This document shows positions 1 to 7,124 of a DNA stretch of 64,000 nt, in pieces. Location: contig NZ_QUOV01000001.1 in assembly GCF_003390395.1 (NCBI RefSeq), positions 3,658,001-3,722,000 of the forward strand, in the 5' to 3' direction. Both the position numbers and the translations under genes were made by a program. The notes beneath the pieces are model-generated. The model ran no database searches, was not told where the DNA came from, and saw nothing but the letters and a program-made list of their open reading frames with translations. The stretch's first letter is position 1. Each line of letters starts with the position of its first letter. The stretch is from Thalassotalea euphylliae. Lineage in GTDB: Bacteria; Pseudomonadota; Gammaproteobacteria; Enterobacterales; Alteromonadaceae.

Positions 1-623
1 TAGTATTTTATTCGTTTAGCTTTGGCGACAATATGTTCCGGCATTTTATTCGCGAGTTTCGCTAACGACATACTGATGCGCTTATGCACCTTTTTATCAT
101 CAGTTACTGCGTGATGTAACTGTGAGTATAGCTCTGGAAAGTCTAGTGGGCTGCCATGACCTTGGTTGTAAATTTCGGCTAGACGCAATTGCGCTTTTAA
201 ATTGTTCGATGCAGAAGCCGCTTTTAAATACATAATGGCTTTGTTTAAGTCAGGCTGCATAAACTTACCAACATGGTGATAACGGCCAAGCTGCTCTAAC
301 CCTTCAGGCAGCCCTTGATCGGCAGATAGCTGCATGTAGTAAAGACCAAGTTCAATGTCTTTTTCAATGCAAACGCCAAAGGCCAGCATATCGCCCCATA
401 AAAATTGATACGATGGTAGTTTTGCCTTCACAGCACGTGCTTCAATATCTTGCACAAGCTGGCACTCATCTAGCACCACTTGACTCAAATGTTTATTTTC
501 TTTGATTAAATCAAGTAATTGATTGTCCGTATAAATTTGCACCGCTTCAAAGCTTTGTGCCTTGCTTGGCAACGCAAATAGCCAAGATAGCGCTACAGTA
601 AATAGAATAAAACAAAATCGCAT
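1..623 (-). CDS. motX: MotX, sodium-type polar flagellar motor protein (3' end at window edge)
   Basis: MotX is a periplasmic protein of the T ring of sodium-driven polar flagella, where with MotY it anchors the PomA/PomB stator. The reading frame opens with an ATG at 623 and a signal peptide ending near SKAQS (residues 1-22 approx.). Sel1-type helical repeats follow, with recognisable segments FLWGDMLAFGVCIEKD, ELGLYYMQ and LEQLGRYHHVGK, and the C-terminus has the family ending MPEHIVAKAKR. About 207 residues are visible, the usual MotX length. The last two bases in the window read TA on this strand, so the stop probably lies exactly at the edge. The gene stands alone and diverges from the GGDEF gene at 1059. 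Family assignment is by remembered similarity to Vibrio MotX and is strong; only the last codon is uncertain. Confidence 0.88.
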   Translation of the reverse strand, partial: MRFCFILFTVALSWLFALPSKAQSFEAVQIYTDNQLLDLIKENKHLSQVVLDECQLVQDIEARAVKAKLPSYQFLWGDMLAFGVCIEKDIELGLYYMQLSADQGLPEGLEQLGRYHHVGKFMQPDLNKAIMYLKAASASNNLKAQLRLAEIYNQGHGSPLDFPELYSQLHHAVTDDKKVHKRISMSLAKLANKMPEHIVAKAKRIKY

Positions 624-1058
624 TGTTAAAATACCAGCTTACCTACCATTTAAATTATTAGTCGGAAATACACTTCCGATTATTCATCAATTGCCCACTT
701 GGTTTACGTACATTTACGCATGTCGTTAAACCAATAGCTCTGCCAATACTGCAAAGTATTGCCGTCTTAACTTCCGTTATCGGCAACAACAAATAAAGTC
801 TTAGTCATAGCGTTAATTTATACCTCGCAATGGTGCTACCACATAGCAGCATTCTATGAGCCAAGAAACCGCTACACTAGTTGTGACAATGAGCGCGCCA
901 AAAACATGGCGAACAATACTGTGGAACTCAACTGATAGGCTAAATAAAGCAATTTAGATACCAGTGTCACAAATCCCAATTTCAGGTGATTTTTCGCTTG
1001 CCTCATGCGCAAGAATTCTTAACAATTACAAAGTAGAAAAATAGTCGAGTGGACAGCT
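624..1058. other. Intergenic region between divergent motX and GGDEF genes
   Basis: This 435-bp gap holds the promoters of two divergent genes. I see no open frame of note, no convincing sigma-54 or sigma-28 promoter, and no hairpin with a T tract. The part nearest 1059 is A/T-rich. Confidence 0.5.
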
Positions 1059-2072
1059 ATGTCATCAATACAGCAGTTAATTGAAAACTCCAGAACCAAT
1101 GAAGCAATCGCTAAAAAACTGTTTGAAATTGAGACAGAAATTCTTAGCTGCTCATCAAGCAAAGAGTTATTGCAAACGCTACTGACATTGATAAAAAACA
1201 AGTTCCAACTGCATGATATTCACCTACTGCTGATTGATCCTCCACCGCTCAGCTATATGTTAAGTCAAGTGGCTCAAACCGACTGGCACAAGCAACATAC
1301 CCGTCAAATTAGTGCCGAACGACTAGCGCTATTCCATGGCGACGAAAAACCATTGTTAACCAATCAACTGGCAGAACTTGACTGTATTTTACCAACAAGC
1401 TTATTCGAAGGGGCAAAATCTGCCGCTTTTATTCCGGTAAAATTAGAAGGAAAGCTGTTTGGTAGTTTGCTGTTAACCGATCGCAGCAGCGGACGGTTTG
1501 CACCGGACTTAGGGACAATACACCTTGAGCAGCTGGCAGTTAAAGTCAGTCTTTGTTTATCTAATGTGCTGATTCGTGAACAACTCGAATATATGGCGAA
1601 TTACGATCGCCTAACCGGCGTTGCCAATCGTCGCTTAATGGAAGTGACAATTACCGAAGAGTTAAGTCGCCAAAAACGCTACAACACGCCATTTTCACTG
1701 CTATTTATTGACTGTAATAAATTTAAGCAAATCAATGACACCTACGGTCACGATTGTGGTGACAAAGTGCTGATTTATGTTGCCAGCCAAATTAAAGAAC
1801 TGATTCGCGATACTGACCATTGCTTTAGATACGCTGGCGATGAATTTGTCATTACGCTTGCCAACCAACGCCAACACGAAGCCGACCAAGTTGCACAGCG
1901 ACTAGTGAGTTTCTTTGCGAATCATCAAATGCGTTACCAAGATAAGTTGCTGCCGGTTACTATTAGTTGTGGTGCTATTCAAAGTAATGGTGAACAAACA
2001 ATGGATGACCTTTTAAAGCTGGCAGACCAAGCCCAATATCGCCACAAAGCAGCACATCCGACTCACTCTTAA
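1059..2072 (+). CDS. DUF484/GAF-like sensor with GGDEF diguanylate cyclase domain
   Basis: A predicted cytosolic enzyme that condenses two GTP into c-di-GMP. Residues about 10-170 resemble the DUF484/GAF sensor fold (FEIETEILS, then AAFIPVKLEGKLFGSLLL). The GGDEF domain covers about 178-332, opening with YDRLTGVANRR. The signature reads AGDEF at residues 259-263, so the first Gly is Ala; such variants can be active. An RxxD inhibitory site (RDTD) sits exactly five residues upstream, suggesting product feedback. The end of the domain has AQYRHK where ALYxAK is usual. There is no signal peptide or membrane segment. The HD-GYP phosphodiesterase at 2349 follows in the same direction, so synthesis and breakdown of the messenger are encoded side by side. 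The ribosome binding site is weak. Confidence 0.85.
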   Translation: MSSIQQLIENSRTNEAIAKKLFEIETEILSCSSSKELLQTLLTLIKNKFQLHDIHLLLIDPPPLSYMLSQVAQTDWHKQHTRQISAERLALFHGDEKPLLTNQLAELDCILPTSLFEGAKSAAFIPVKLEGKLFGSLLLTDRSSGRFAPDLGTIHLEQLAVKVSLCLSNVLIREQLEYMANYDRLTGVANRRLMEVTITEELSRQKRYNTPFSLLFIDCNKFKQINDTYGHDCGDKVLIYVASQIKELIRDTDHCFRYAGDEFVITLANQRQHEADQVAQRLVSFFANHQMRYQDKLLPVTISCGAIQSNGEQTMDDLLKLADQAQYRHKAAHPTHS

Positions 2073-2348
2073 TTCATATCTTTAAACCAATTACATGGCT
2101 TATTAAATAGCTTTTCCCTGCGCTAATGGAGAGCCCAGCGCTAATAGGCAAGCCCTACTTTAGCACTTGCTTTTTGCACGCGTATCGCTGGCTTGATACT
2201 GATCACAATTACTGATGATTAGGCCGCCTCCTAAAATTGCAATGCCCCCCTTGACGTCTACACTTAACATTAACACCACTGGCAGGTTACATGGTTCGCT
2301 ACCCTTGCTCGATTGTTTTATTAAATAGACAAAACGGAATGGCAGTAA

Positions 2349-3536
2349 ATGATTATTGAAGTAGGGATAACCAAAATAAAACTGGGACAATACATTGTTG
2401 ATATTGTTGAACAAACTGGCACCTATCAACTGAAAGGTCCTGGCCATGTTAAGTCGCAAGCGATCATTGATCACCTCGCTAATCACGGTGTTTCCAGTGT
2501 TCTAATTGACACTAGCAAGTCACTAGTTATCAAAAATTCAGACAATGGTGACATTCAGTTTACTCGTCCTGAGCAAACTGACACTTATATAGAACCATTG
2601 GCCTTCGAAATCAGTCAAGCAAAAGCCCTATTTTCCCATTCAAAAAGTATTCAACGACAACTCTTGCGCAATATCATGAACGATATTGACGTCGACCTTG
2701 CACCTGTTAAAGAAGTAACCGATGACGCTGTAGAGGCAGTGTTTAAAAATCCAGATGCATTAGCCTGTGTACTCAATATCCGCATTAAAGATGACTACCT
2801 GCTGGAACATGCAGTTTCTGTTTCTATTTTGATGACCATATTTTGCCGTCATTTAGGCATTGAAAAGCGTTTAGCTAAAGAGGTTGCTATCGGCGCTTTT
2901 TTACACGATGTTGGCAAAGTCAAAATACCTGATGAAATTCTCAATAAACCGGCCAAGTTAACTCCTGAGGAGTTTGCGGTAATGCAAACTCATGTTCAAC
3001 ACTCAATTGATATCATTAATAACATTGCTGGTATTTCAGATTTGAGCATGGAAGTCGCTGCCCTTCATCATGAAAAGCTCAATGGCTCAGGCTATCCATA
3101 CCAATTGGCGGCTGATGATATTTCAATGTACGGCAGGATGATCACTATTTGTGATATTTTCGATGCGCTTACTGCAAACCGAGTCTACAAGGCAGGCTAC
3201 TGCCATATTAAAGCGTTTAATATTTTAAGAAAGCTTGCTAAAGATGGGGAGCTTGATCAAATTCTGGTTGATCAATTTATCCGCTGCATGGGAGTTTACC
3301 CGATAGGCTCTTTGGTCGAACTAAACGCCAATCGCTTAGCCATTGTTGAAGCAAGAACCGATGACCCAACTCGCCCAAAAGTTCGCTCGTTTTACGATAT
3401 TGATCACCGCCACTACACCATGGCTGAAGATATTGATTTATCAAGTACTGAAGGTATCGTAATTAAGAGTGTGCGGGCCGATGATTTTAATCTAGAAATG
3501 AATAAAATTGTCGAGTTTTTAATGCTGCAAGGCTAA
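2349..3536 (+). CDS. HD-GYP c-di-GMP phosphodiesterase with DUF3391 N-terminus
   Basis: A 395-residue cytosolic protein predicted to hydrolyse c-di-GMP. The N-terminal ~120 residues match the DUF3391 type commonly fused to HD-GYP domains. The catalytic domain shows FLHDVGKVKIP (HD at 186-187), HHEKLNGSGYP (HHE at 240-242, GYP at 248-250) and the CDIFDALTANR metal-site helix. All expected metal ligands appear present, so activity is likely. It lies 276 bp downstream of the GGDEF gene on the same strand, with no obvious terminator between them. A long hairpin after the gene separates it from the convergent chemoreceptor gene. There is no receiver domain, so its input may be protein-protein contact. 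Confidence 0.88.
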   Translation: MIIEVGITKIKLGQYIVDIVEQTGTYQLKGPGHVKSQAIIDHLANHGVSSVLIDTSKSLVIKNSDNGDIQFTRPEQTDTYIEPLAFEISQAKALFSHSKSIQRQLLRNIMNDIDVDLAPVKEVTDDAVEAVFKNPDALACVLNIRIKDDYLLEHAVSVSILMTIFCRHLGIEKRLAKEVAIGAFLHDVGKVKIPDEILNKPAKLTPEEFAVMQTHVQHSIDIINNIAGISDLSMEVAALHHEKLNGSGYPYQLAADDISMYGRMITICDIFDALTANRVYKAGYCHIKAFNILRKLAKDGELDQILVDQFIRCMGVYPIGSLVELNANRLAIVEARTDDPTRPKVRSFYDIDHRHYTMAEDIDLSSTEGIVIKSVRADDFNLEMNKIVEFLMLQG

Positions 3537-3563
3537 CGCACTATAAATAGATATTAGACAAGT

Positions 3564-3599
3564 TAAACACAAGCCAAGTAGCGACTTTGCTTGTGTTTA
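3564..3599. terminator. Hairpin between convergent HD-GYP and chemoreceptor genes
   Basis: The arms TAAACACAAGC (3564-3574) and GCTTGTGTTTA (3589-3599) are perfect complements. The stem continues past one mismatch with AAGT/ACTT around an AGCG loop. It lies between two converging genes, as expected for a bidirectional terminator, though neither side has a long T tract. Confidence 0.55.
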
Positions 3600-3658
3600 C
3601 AGACATTAGGTTTTCTCAGTCTTGCTTGTTATTGGGTTCAAGCACATTCAAATGAAAA

Positions 3659-5575
3659 CTAATCTAACTTAAAGTTAGCAACTAACTTATTTAGGCTTCT
3701 TGCCATTTCGTTTAATTGTTGACTGTCATCAGCCATTTCATTGAGGTTAGATGAATTGTGCTGCGCGACTTCCGCAATGGCTGCTACGTGCGGCGTAATT
3801 TCACCAACCACGTTAGACTGCTCTTCCGTTGCTGAAGCTATTTGAAAGTTCATCTCATTGACTTGCGCCATGTTGCCAACAATTTCTTCCAAGTGCTCAC
3901 CTGACTTAGTCGCTTGTGCCAAGCTCGAATTACTCAGTTCAACGGATTGCGCGATAGACTCAACTACCACTTGGGTTTGCTCTTTAAATGACTCAATCGT
4001 GGTTTTAATTTCCTCTGCCGACTGGTGACTGCGAGACGCAAGGCTGCGCACTTCATCAGCAACCACGGCAAAGCCTCGACCATGCTCACCAGCGCGAGCC
4101 GCTTCAATCGCAGCGTTTAACGCTAATAAGTTAGTTTGCTCTGACACCGAACGAATCACTTCCAAAATAGCGTCAATCGATTCAGTGTTATCGGATAATT
4201 GATTAACTAAATCGGTAGTTTCTGCTAACTGTGAGGTTGTACTATTCACCGTCGCTAAGGTTTCTACCACTGACTCTGTACCTTGATTTGCTAGATCCTC
4301 AGCGGCTTTTGAGTAGTCAGCAGCTGACTGGGCATTATTGGCAATTTCTCTTGCAGTAACCCCCATTTCATCAATTGCCGTAGCGACTTGCTCGGTGTTT
4401 TGTGTTTGCACTGAAAGCTCGTCAGTCATCTCTGAGGTTTTAACATCTACATGACTAACCGAACTTTGTAATTCATCAGCGGCACGAGAAACCTGACGTA
4501 AAATATCGGCTAGGTGCTCAACAAAGTTGTTGTAGCCGCGCGCCATTCGACCCACTTCATCAGTTCTAGACTCGTCTAAGCGAATCGTTAAATCACCACC
4601 ACCTTGGCCAATTTGCTCTAATAATTTGGTCATATCACTAAACGGTGAAATAAGACGCGTGATTACTAGCGTAACAAATACTAGAAATACCACAGCGATA
4701 ATAACGCCAAGTAAAACAAGCGAGTAGGTTAGGCTATCAAGTTGCCCGAAAACGTCGTCGTAAGGCACGTCAGCAACAATATACCAGCCAAGATCAGCCA
4801 AGTAGCTGCTGGCTAATAAACTATGGTGCTCAGCATTGCTTAGTTCATAACTGGCAAATGCCTGTTTCGTAAGAAGTGCCGATTTGTCTACGCCAATGTG
4901 TGAGAAGTAATTTTGGCCAACCTTGTCGGCATCTGGGTGCGCAGCAATCTTACCGTCGCCGTCAACCAAAAAAACGATGCCCTTTTCGCCAATTTTATAT
5001 TGTCTAATAAGCTCAGCCATACTATCGACGGCAAAGCCGACACCTGCAAGCGCTTTAAACTGACCATCAATTTCAACACGGTAGTTTACGAACAAGGTCA
5101 TTTTGCCATTCGCCTCGTCAACATTAATAACTACAGCAAAAGGCTTACCACTGGCTTTAAAACCGTAGAACCAAGAGAAGCCGGGATCATTGGGGGTAAC
5201 TTTCGTTAAAATTCCATCCGCCGTGTAGTAGTTACCTGTAATATCTGAAACATAGAATGAAGAGGTTGCATTAAACTCCTCTTTAATCGCTTTTAGGTAG
5301 TTAGACAACTTAGCACTGTCTTGCTCACCACTCGCTAAGAATTGTTTGTAATCAGGATTGGTTGCCAACACGCGAGAAACAGCAATTGGGCGCTGTAAGT
5401 CAGTATTGATACTGTTGGCTACCTCCCCCATTACGGCAGGAAGTTGCTTATCTACTGTGTTAGACAGCACAATATCTCGCGTGTTAATAATGCTAAAAGT
5501 ACTAACAAGCGCAATGGCTAAAACAATTACGATTGCTGACGCTGCAACAACTTTAGAACGAATATCAAGTTTCAT
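3659..5575 (-). CDS. Methyl-accepting chemotaxis protein with periplasmic Cache sensor
   Basis: A 638-residue transmembrane chemoreceptor that would signal through CheA/CheW. It has an N-terminal membrane helix (about 9-30), a large periplasmic region with Cache features (FYVSDITGNYYTADG, MTLFVNYRVE, AGVGFAVDSM), a second helix near 285-308, a HAMP linker (ISPFSDMTKLLEQIGQGGGD) and a long cytoplasmic coiled-coil hairpin. The conserved hairpin tip reads EQTNLLALNAAIEAARAGE followed by GRGFAVVADEVR. The Cache arrangement suggests small carboxylate or amino-acid ligands, but the ligand cannot be read from sequence. The C-terminus ends NFKLD without a CheR-tethering pentapeptide. It is monocistronic and converges on the HD-GYP gene. 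Confidence 0.93.
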   Translation of the reverse strand: MKLDIRSKVVAASAIVIVLAIALVSTFSIINTRDIVLSNTVDKQLPAVMGEVANSINTDLQRPIAVSRVLATNPDYKQFLASGEQDSAKLSNYLKAIKEEFNATSSFYVSDITGNYYTADGILTKVTPNDPGFSWFYGFKASGKPFAVVINVDEANGKMTLFVNYRVEIDGQFKALAGVGFAVDSMAELIRQYKIGEKGIVFLVDGDGKIAAHPDADKVGQNYFSHIGVDKSALLTKQAFASYELSNAEHHSLLASSYLADLGWYIVADVPYDDVFGQLDSLTYSLVLLGVIIAVVFLVFVTLVITRLISPFSDMTKLLEQIGQGGGDLTIRLDESRTDEVGRMARGYNNFVEHLADILRQVSRAADELQSSVSHVDVKTSEMTDELSVQTQNTEQVATAIDEMGVTAREIANNAQSAADYSKAAEDLANQGTESVVETLATVNSTTSQLAETTDLVNQLSDNTESIDAILEVIRSVSEQTNLLALNAAIEAARAGEHGRGFAVVADEVRSLASRSHQSAEEIKTTIESFKEQTQVVVESIAQSVELSNSSLAQATKSGEHLEEIVGNMAQVNEMNFQIASATEEQSNVVGEITPHVAAIAEVAQHNSSNLNEMADDSQQLNEMARSLNKLVANFKLD

Positions 5576-5879
5576 TGATTCCCTATTACATTTTTAAATG
5601 GGCTAGTGGCTAATGCCAATATGAGTGATTTGAGTGAACAGTTTTCTCGGCTTAACGATCGAAAACCGACATAGTAAGTGCAATAAGCCAGCTATTCCTT
5701 ATTGCCTGCCGCACATTTTTTAAACTGTTCTGATGAATTTCGCGCGCATTATAAAGCAGTGAACCTACAGTGCAATCACAACCTTTAACCAGTTACAGCA
5801 AATTAACAATTTTGCAACCTATCGTTACGTTATTTCAACACTACATAACTCAGCTTACAAACCTAACAATTAGTTGCTT

Positions 5880-6054
5880 GGGCATTAGGTTAAAGGTCAC
5901 TTAAAGCCAAGCGGCGAAAGGTAAAAGTCCTGTATCTATAGATCGGTAGTTAGCCTCAGAAATATAGGATTTACCAGTAAGCTAGATTCAAAGTTAAAGC
6001 GCTTATTATGAATAAAAAACTAAAAGGCCGAGTTCATGACTCGGCCTGCTTTTA
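5880..6054 (+). ncRNA. Candidate small or structured RNA ending in an intrinsic terminator
   Basis: A 10-bp stem with a two-base bulge pairs 5920-5925 and 5928-5931 with 5966-5975 (GGTAAA...TCCT with AGGATTTACC). About 50 bases later comes a GC-rich terminator hairpin that follows no coding gene. The combination suggests an independently transcribed small RNA, or a leader with premature termination. I do not recognise a known family: it does not match the c-di-GMP-I riboswitch core. The 5' end is a guess, and the opposite strand is possible because the T tract there is better. Confidence 0.3.
6022..6054. terminator. Orphan intrinsic terminator
   Basis: GGCCGAGT (6026-6033) and ACTCGGCC (6039-6046) form a perfect 8-bp stem around TCATG. 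On the plus strand it is followed by TGCTTTT. On the minus strand it is followed by TTTTAGTTTTTTATT. It lies between two divergent genes, where no terminator is needed for either. Confidence 0.7.
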
Positions 6055-6347
6055 ACAAATTTAACTTGGTGGCTTTACCTTTAATTTTGCAGCTTATCAC
6101 GATCAACTTATTACAACTAACTTAGTCCAACTAACGTAGAGTAAGCAAAGCAGAATTAAACTCGTAGCAGTTATTCAATCAAACATTAGTTGTGACATTA
6201 AATGGGATGTTAATTGAAACACTCATAGAGTAACGAATACAGCCACACGCTCGACCGATTAATAAAGGCTTATCAAGTTAGGTTATAATTACCTCAATTT
6301 GAATTAACAAACTGTTAACACGCACTAACCTTTAGGAGTTTTCTAAT

Positions 6348-7061
6348 TTGCGTATTTCCATTAATACATTGGTAATGAGTATTTTTCTATTTAGCGCAAC
6401 TTCGTTGGCTAAAGAAACTATAGTTGCCTCTGTATCACCTGGTTTTCCTGATGGGCTACATGCAAAGTACTTTCAATTTCTGGCCGATGAGCTCAACCAA
6501 AACATTCGCATCAAACCTTTACCACTTGCCCGCCGAGTCAAAGAGTTAGAAAAAGGAGATGTCGATATTATTATATTTGGTAAAGATGATAACCCTGCGC
6601 TAGTTGCCTTGATGCCAGCGTACACTGCGGTTACGGAAATGCTCTTTGTCAGCGCGGATGATCGCGACAAAATTGCTAATACAAAACAGCTAAAAGCTGC
6701 AATAATTGGGCTCAGCCAAGGGGCAAATAGCTATTCAATGTTTGAAAAAGAAGATTATTCAAACAAAGTGAGAGTTAAATCGCTTAGTCAAAAAATTCAG
6801 TTACTTGAGCGAAAGCGTATCGATGGCTTTTTCCATACCGCACTTAGCACGAATCAAGTGCTGACTGAACGAAAACTTAGCGATGCGATTATGCCTTCGA
6901 GATGGCAACCAACATCATTAAAAAGCAGCTCGCATTTTATTATTTCAAAAAAATCACATCTTTTCGCGCACAAAGATGAATTAGAAAAGGTCATCGAAAA
7001 AGCGAAACGCGAAGGAAAATTTAAGCAAATTCGTAGTCAATACTACCAACGCAAAAAATAA
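6348..7061 (+). CDS. Small periplasmic solute-binding-protein-3-like protein
   Basis: A 237-residue secreted protein resembling family-3 extracellular solute-binding domains. The start is TTG with AGGAG ten bases upstream, giving a clean signal peptide (about 1-21, ending SATSLA). Mature-protein landmarks are VSPGFPDGLHAKYFQFLADEL, PLPLARRVKELEKGDVDIIIF, KIQLLERKRIDGFFH and a charged C-terminus. A close paralogue lies at 58948-59691 and shares long stretches such as LARR.KELEKG.IDIII and RIDGFFHT. No permease or ATPase gene is nearby, so a transport role is doubtful; a sensory or accessory periplasmic role is the alternative. The ligand is unknown. The gene is monocistronic and ends at a terminator shared with the TonB receptor. 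Confidence 0.75.
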   Translation: MRISINTLVMSIFLFSATSLAKETIVASVSPGFPDGLHAKYFQFLADELNQNIRIKPLPLARRVKELEKGDVDIIIFGKDDNPALVALMPAYTAVTEMLFVSADDRDKIANTKQLKAAIIGLSQGANSYSMFEKEDYSNKVRVKSLSQKIQLLERKRIDGFFHTALSTNQVLTERKLSDAIMPSRWQPTSLKSSSHFIISKKSHLFAHKDELEKVIEKAKREGKFKQIRSQYYQRKK

Positions 7062-7100
7062 AAAAGCCCCAAAGGTTTCTAAAACTTTGGAGCTTTTGTT
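7062..7100. terminator. Bidirectional terminator between binding protein and TonB receptor
   Basis: AAAAGCCCCAAAG (7062-7074) pairs with CTTTGGAGCTTTT (7085-7097) with one mismatch, then T-rich sequence. It serves both convergent genes. Confidence 0.85.
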
Positions 7101-7124
7101 TAGTTCAAACGTTATTAATAACGA

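Larger units (their letters stand above)
5576..6347. other. Long intergenic region containing an unassigned structured segment
   Basis: The 772 bp between the divergent chemoreceptor and binding-protein genes hold no open frame beyond a few codons on either strand. They do contain a long-range pairing (5920-5975) and a strong intrinsic terminator (6022-6054) that belongs to no annotated gene. A TATAAT hexamer lies at 6284-6289, about 60 bp before the next gene, but no good -35 box is placed for it. Confidence 0.6.

Noticed and set aside
2160..2486. 108-codon frame on the minus strand overlapping the HD-GYP start
   Set aside because: It overlaps a strongly conserved gene, has no ribosome binding site or family match, and its sequence looks like a frame shadow.
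5880..5980. c-di-GMP-I riboswitch near the chemoreceptor
   Set aside because: The conserved core segments of that class were not found, and the stem arrangement differs; only an unclassified structured RNA is proposed.
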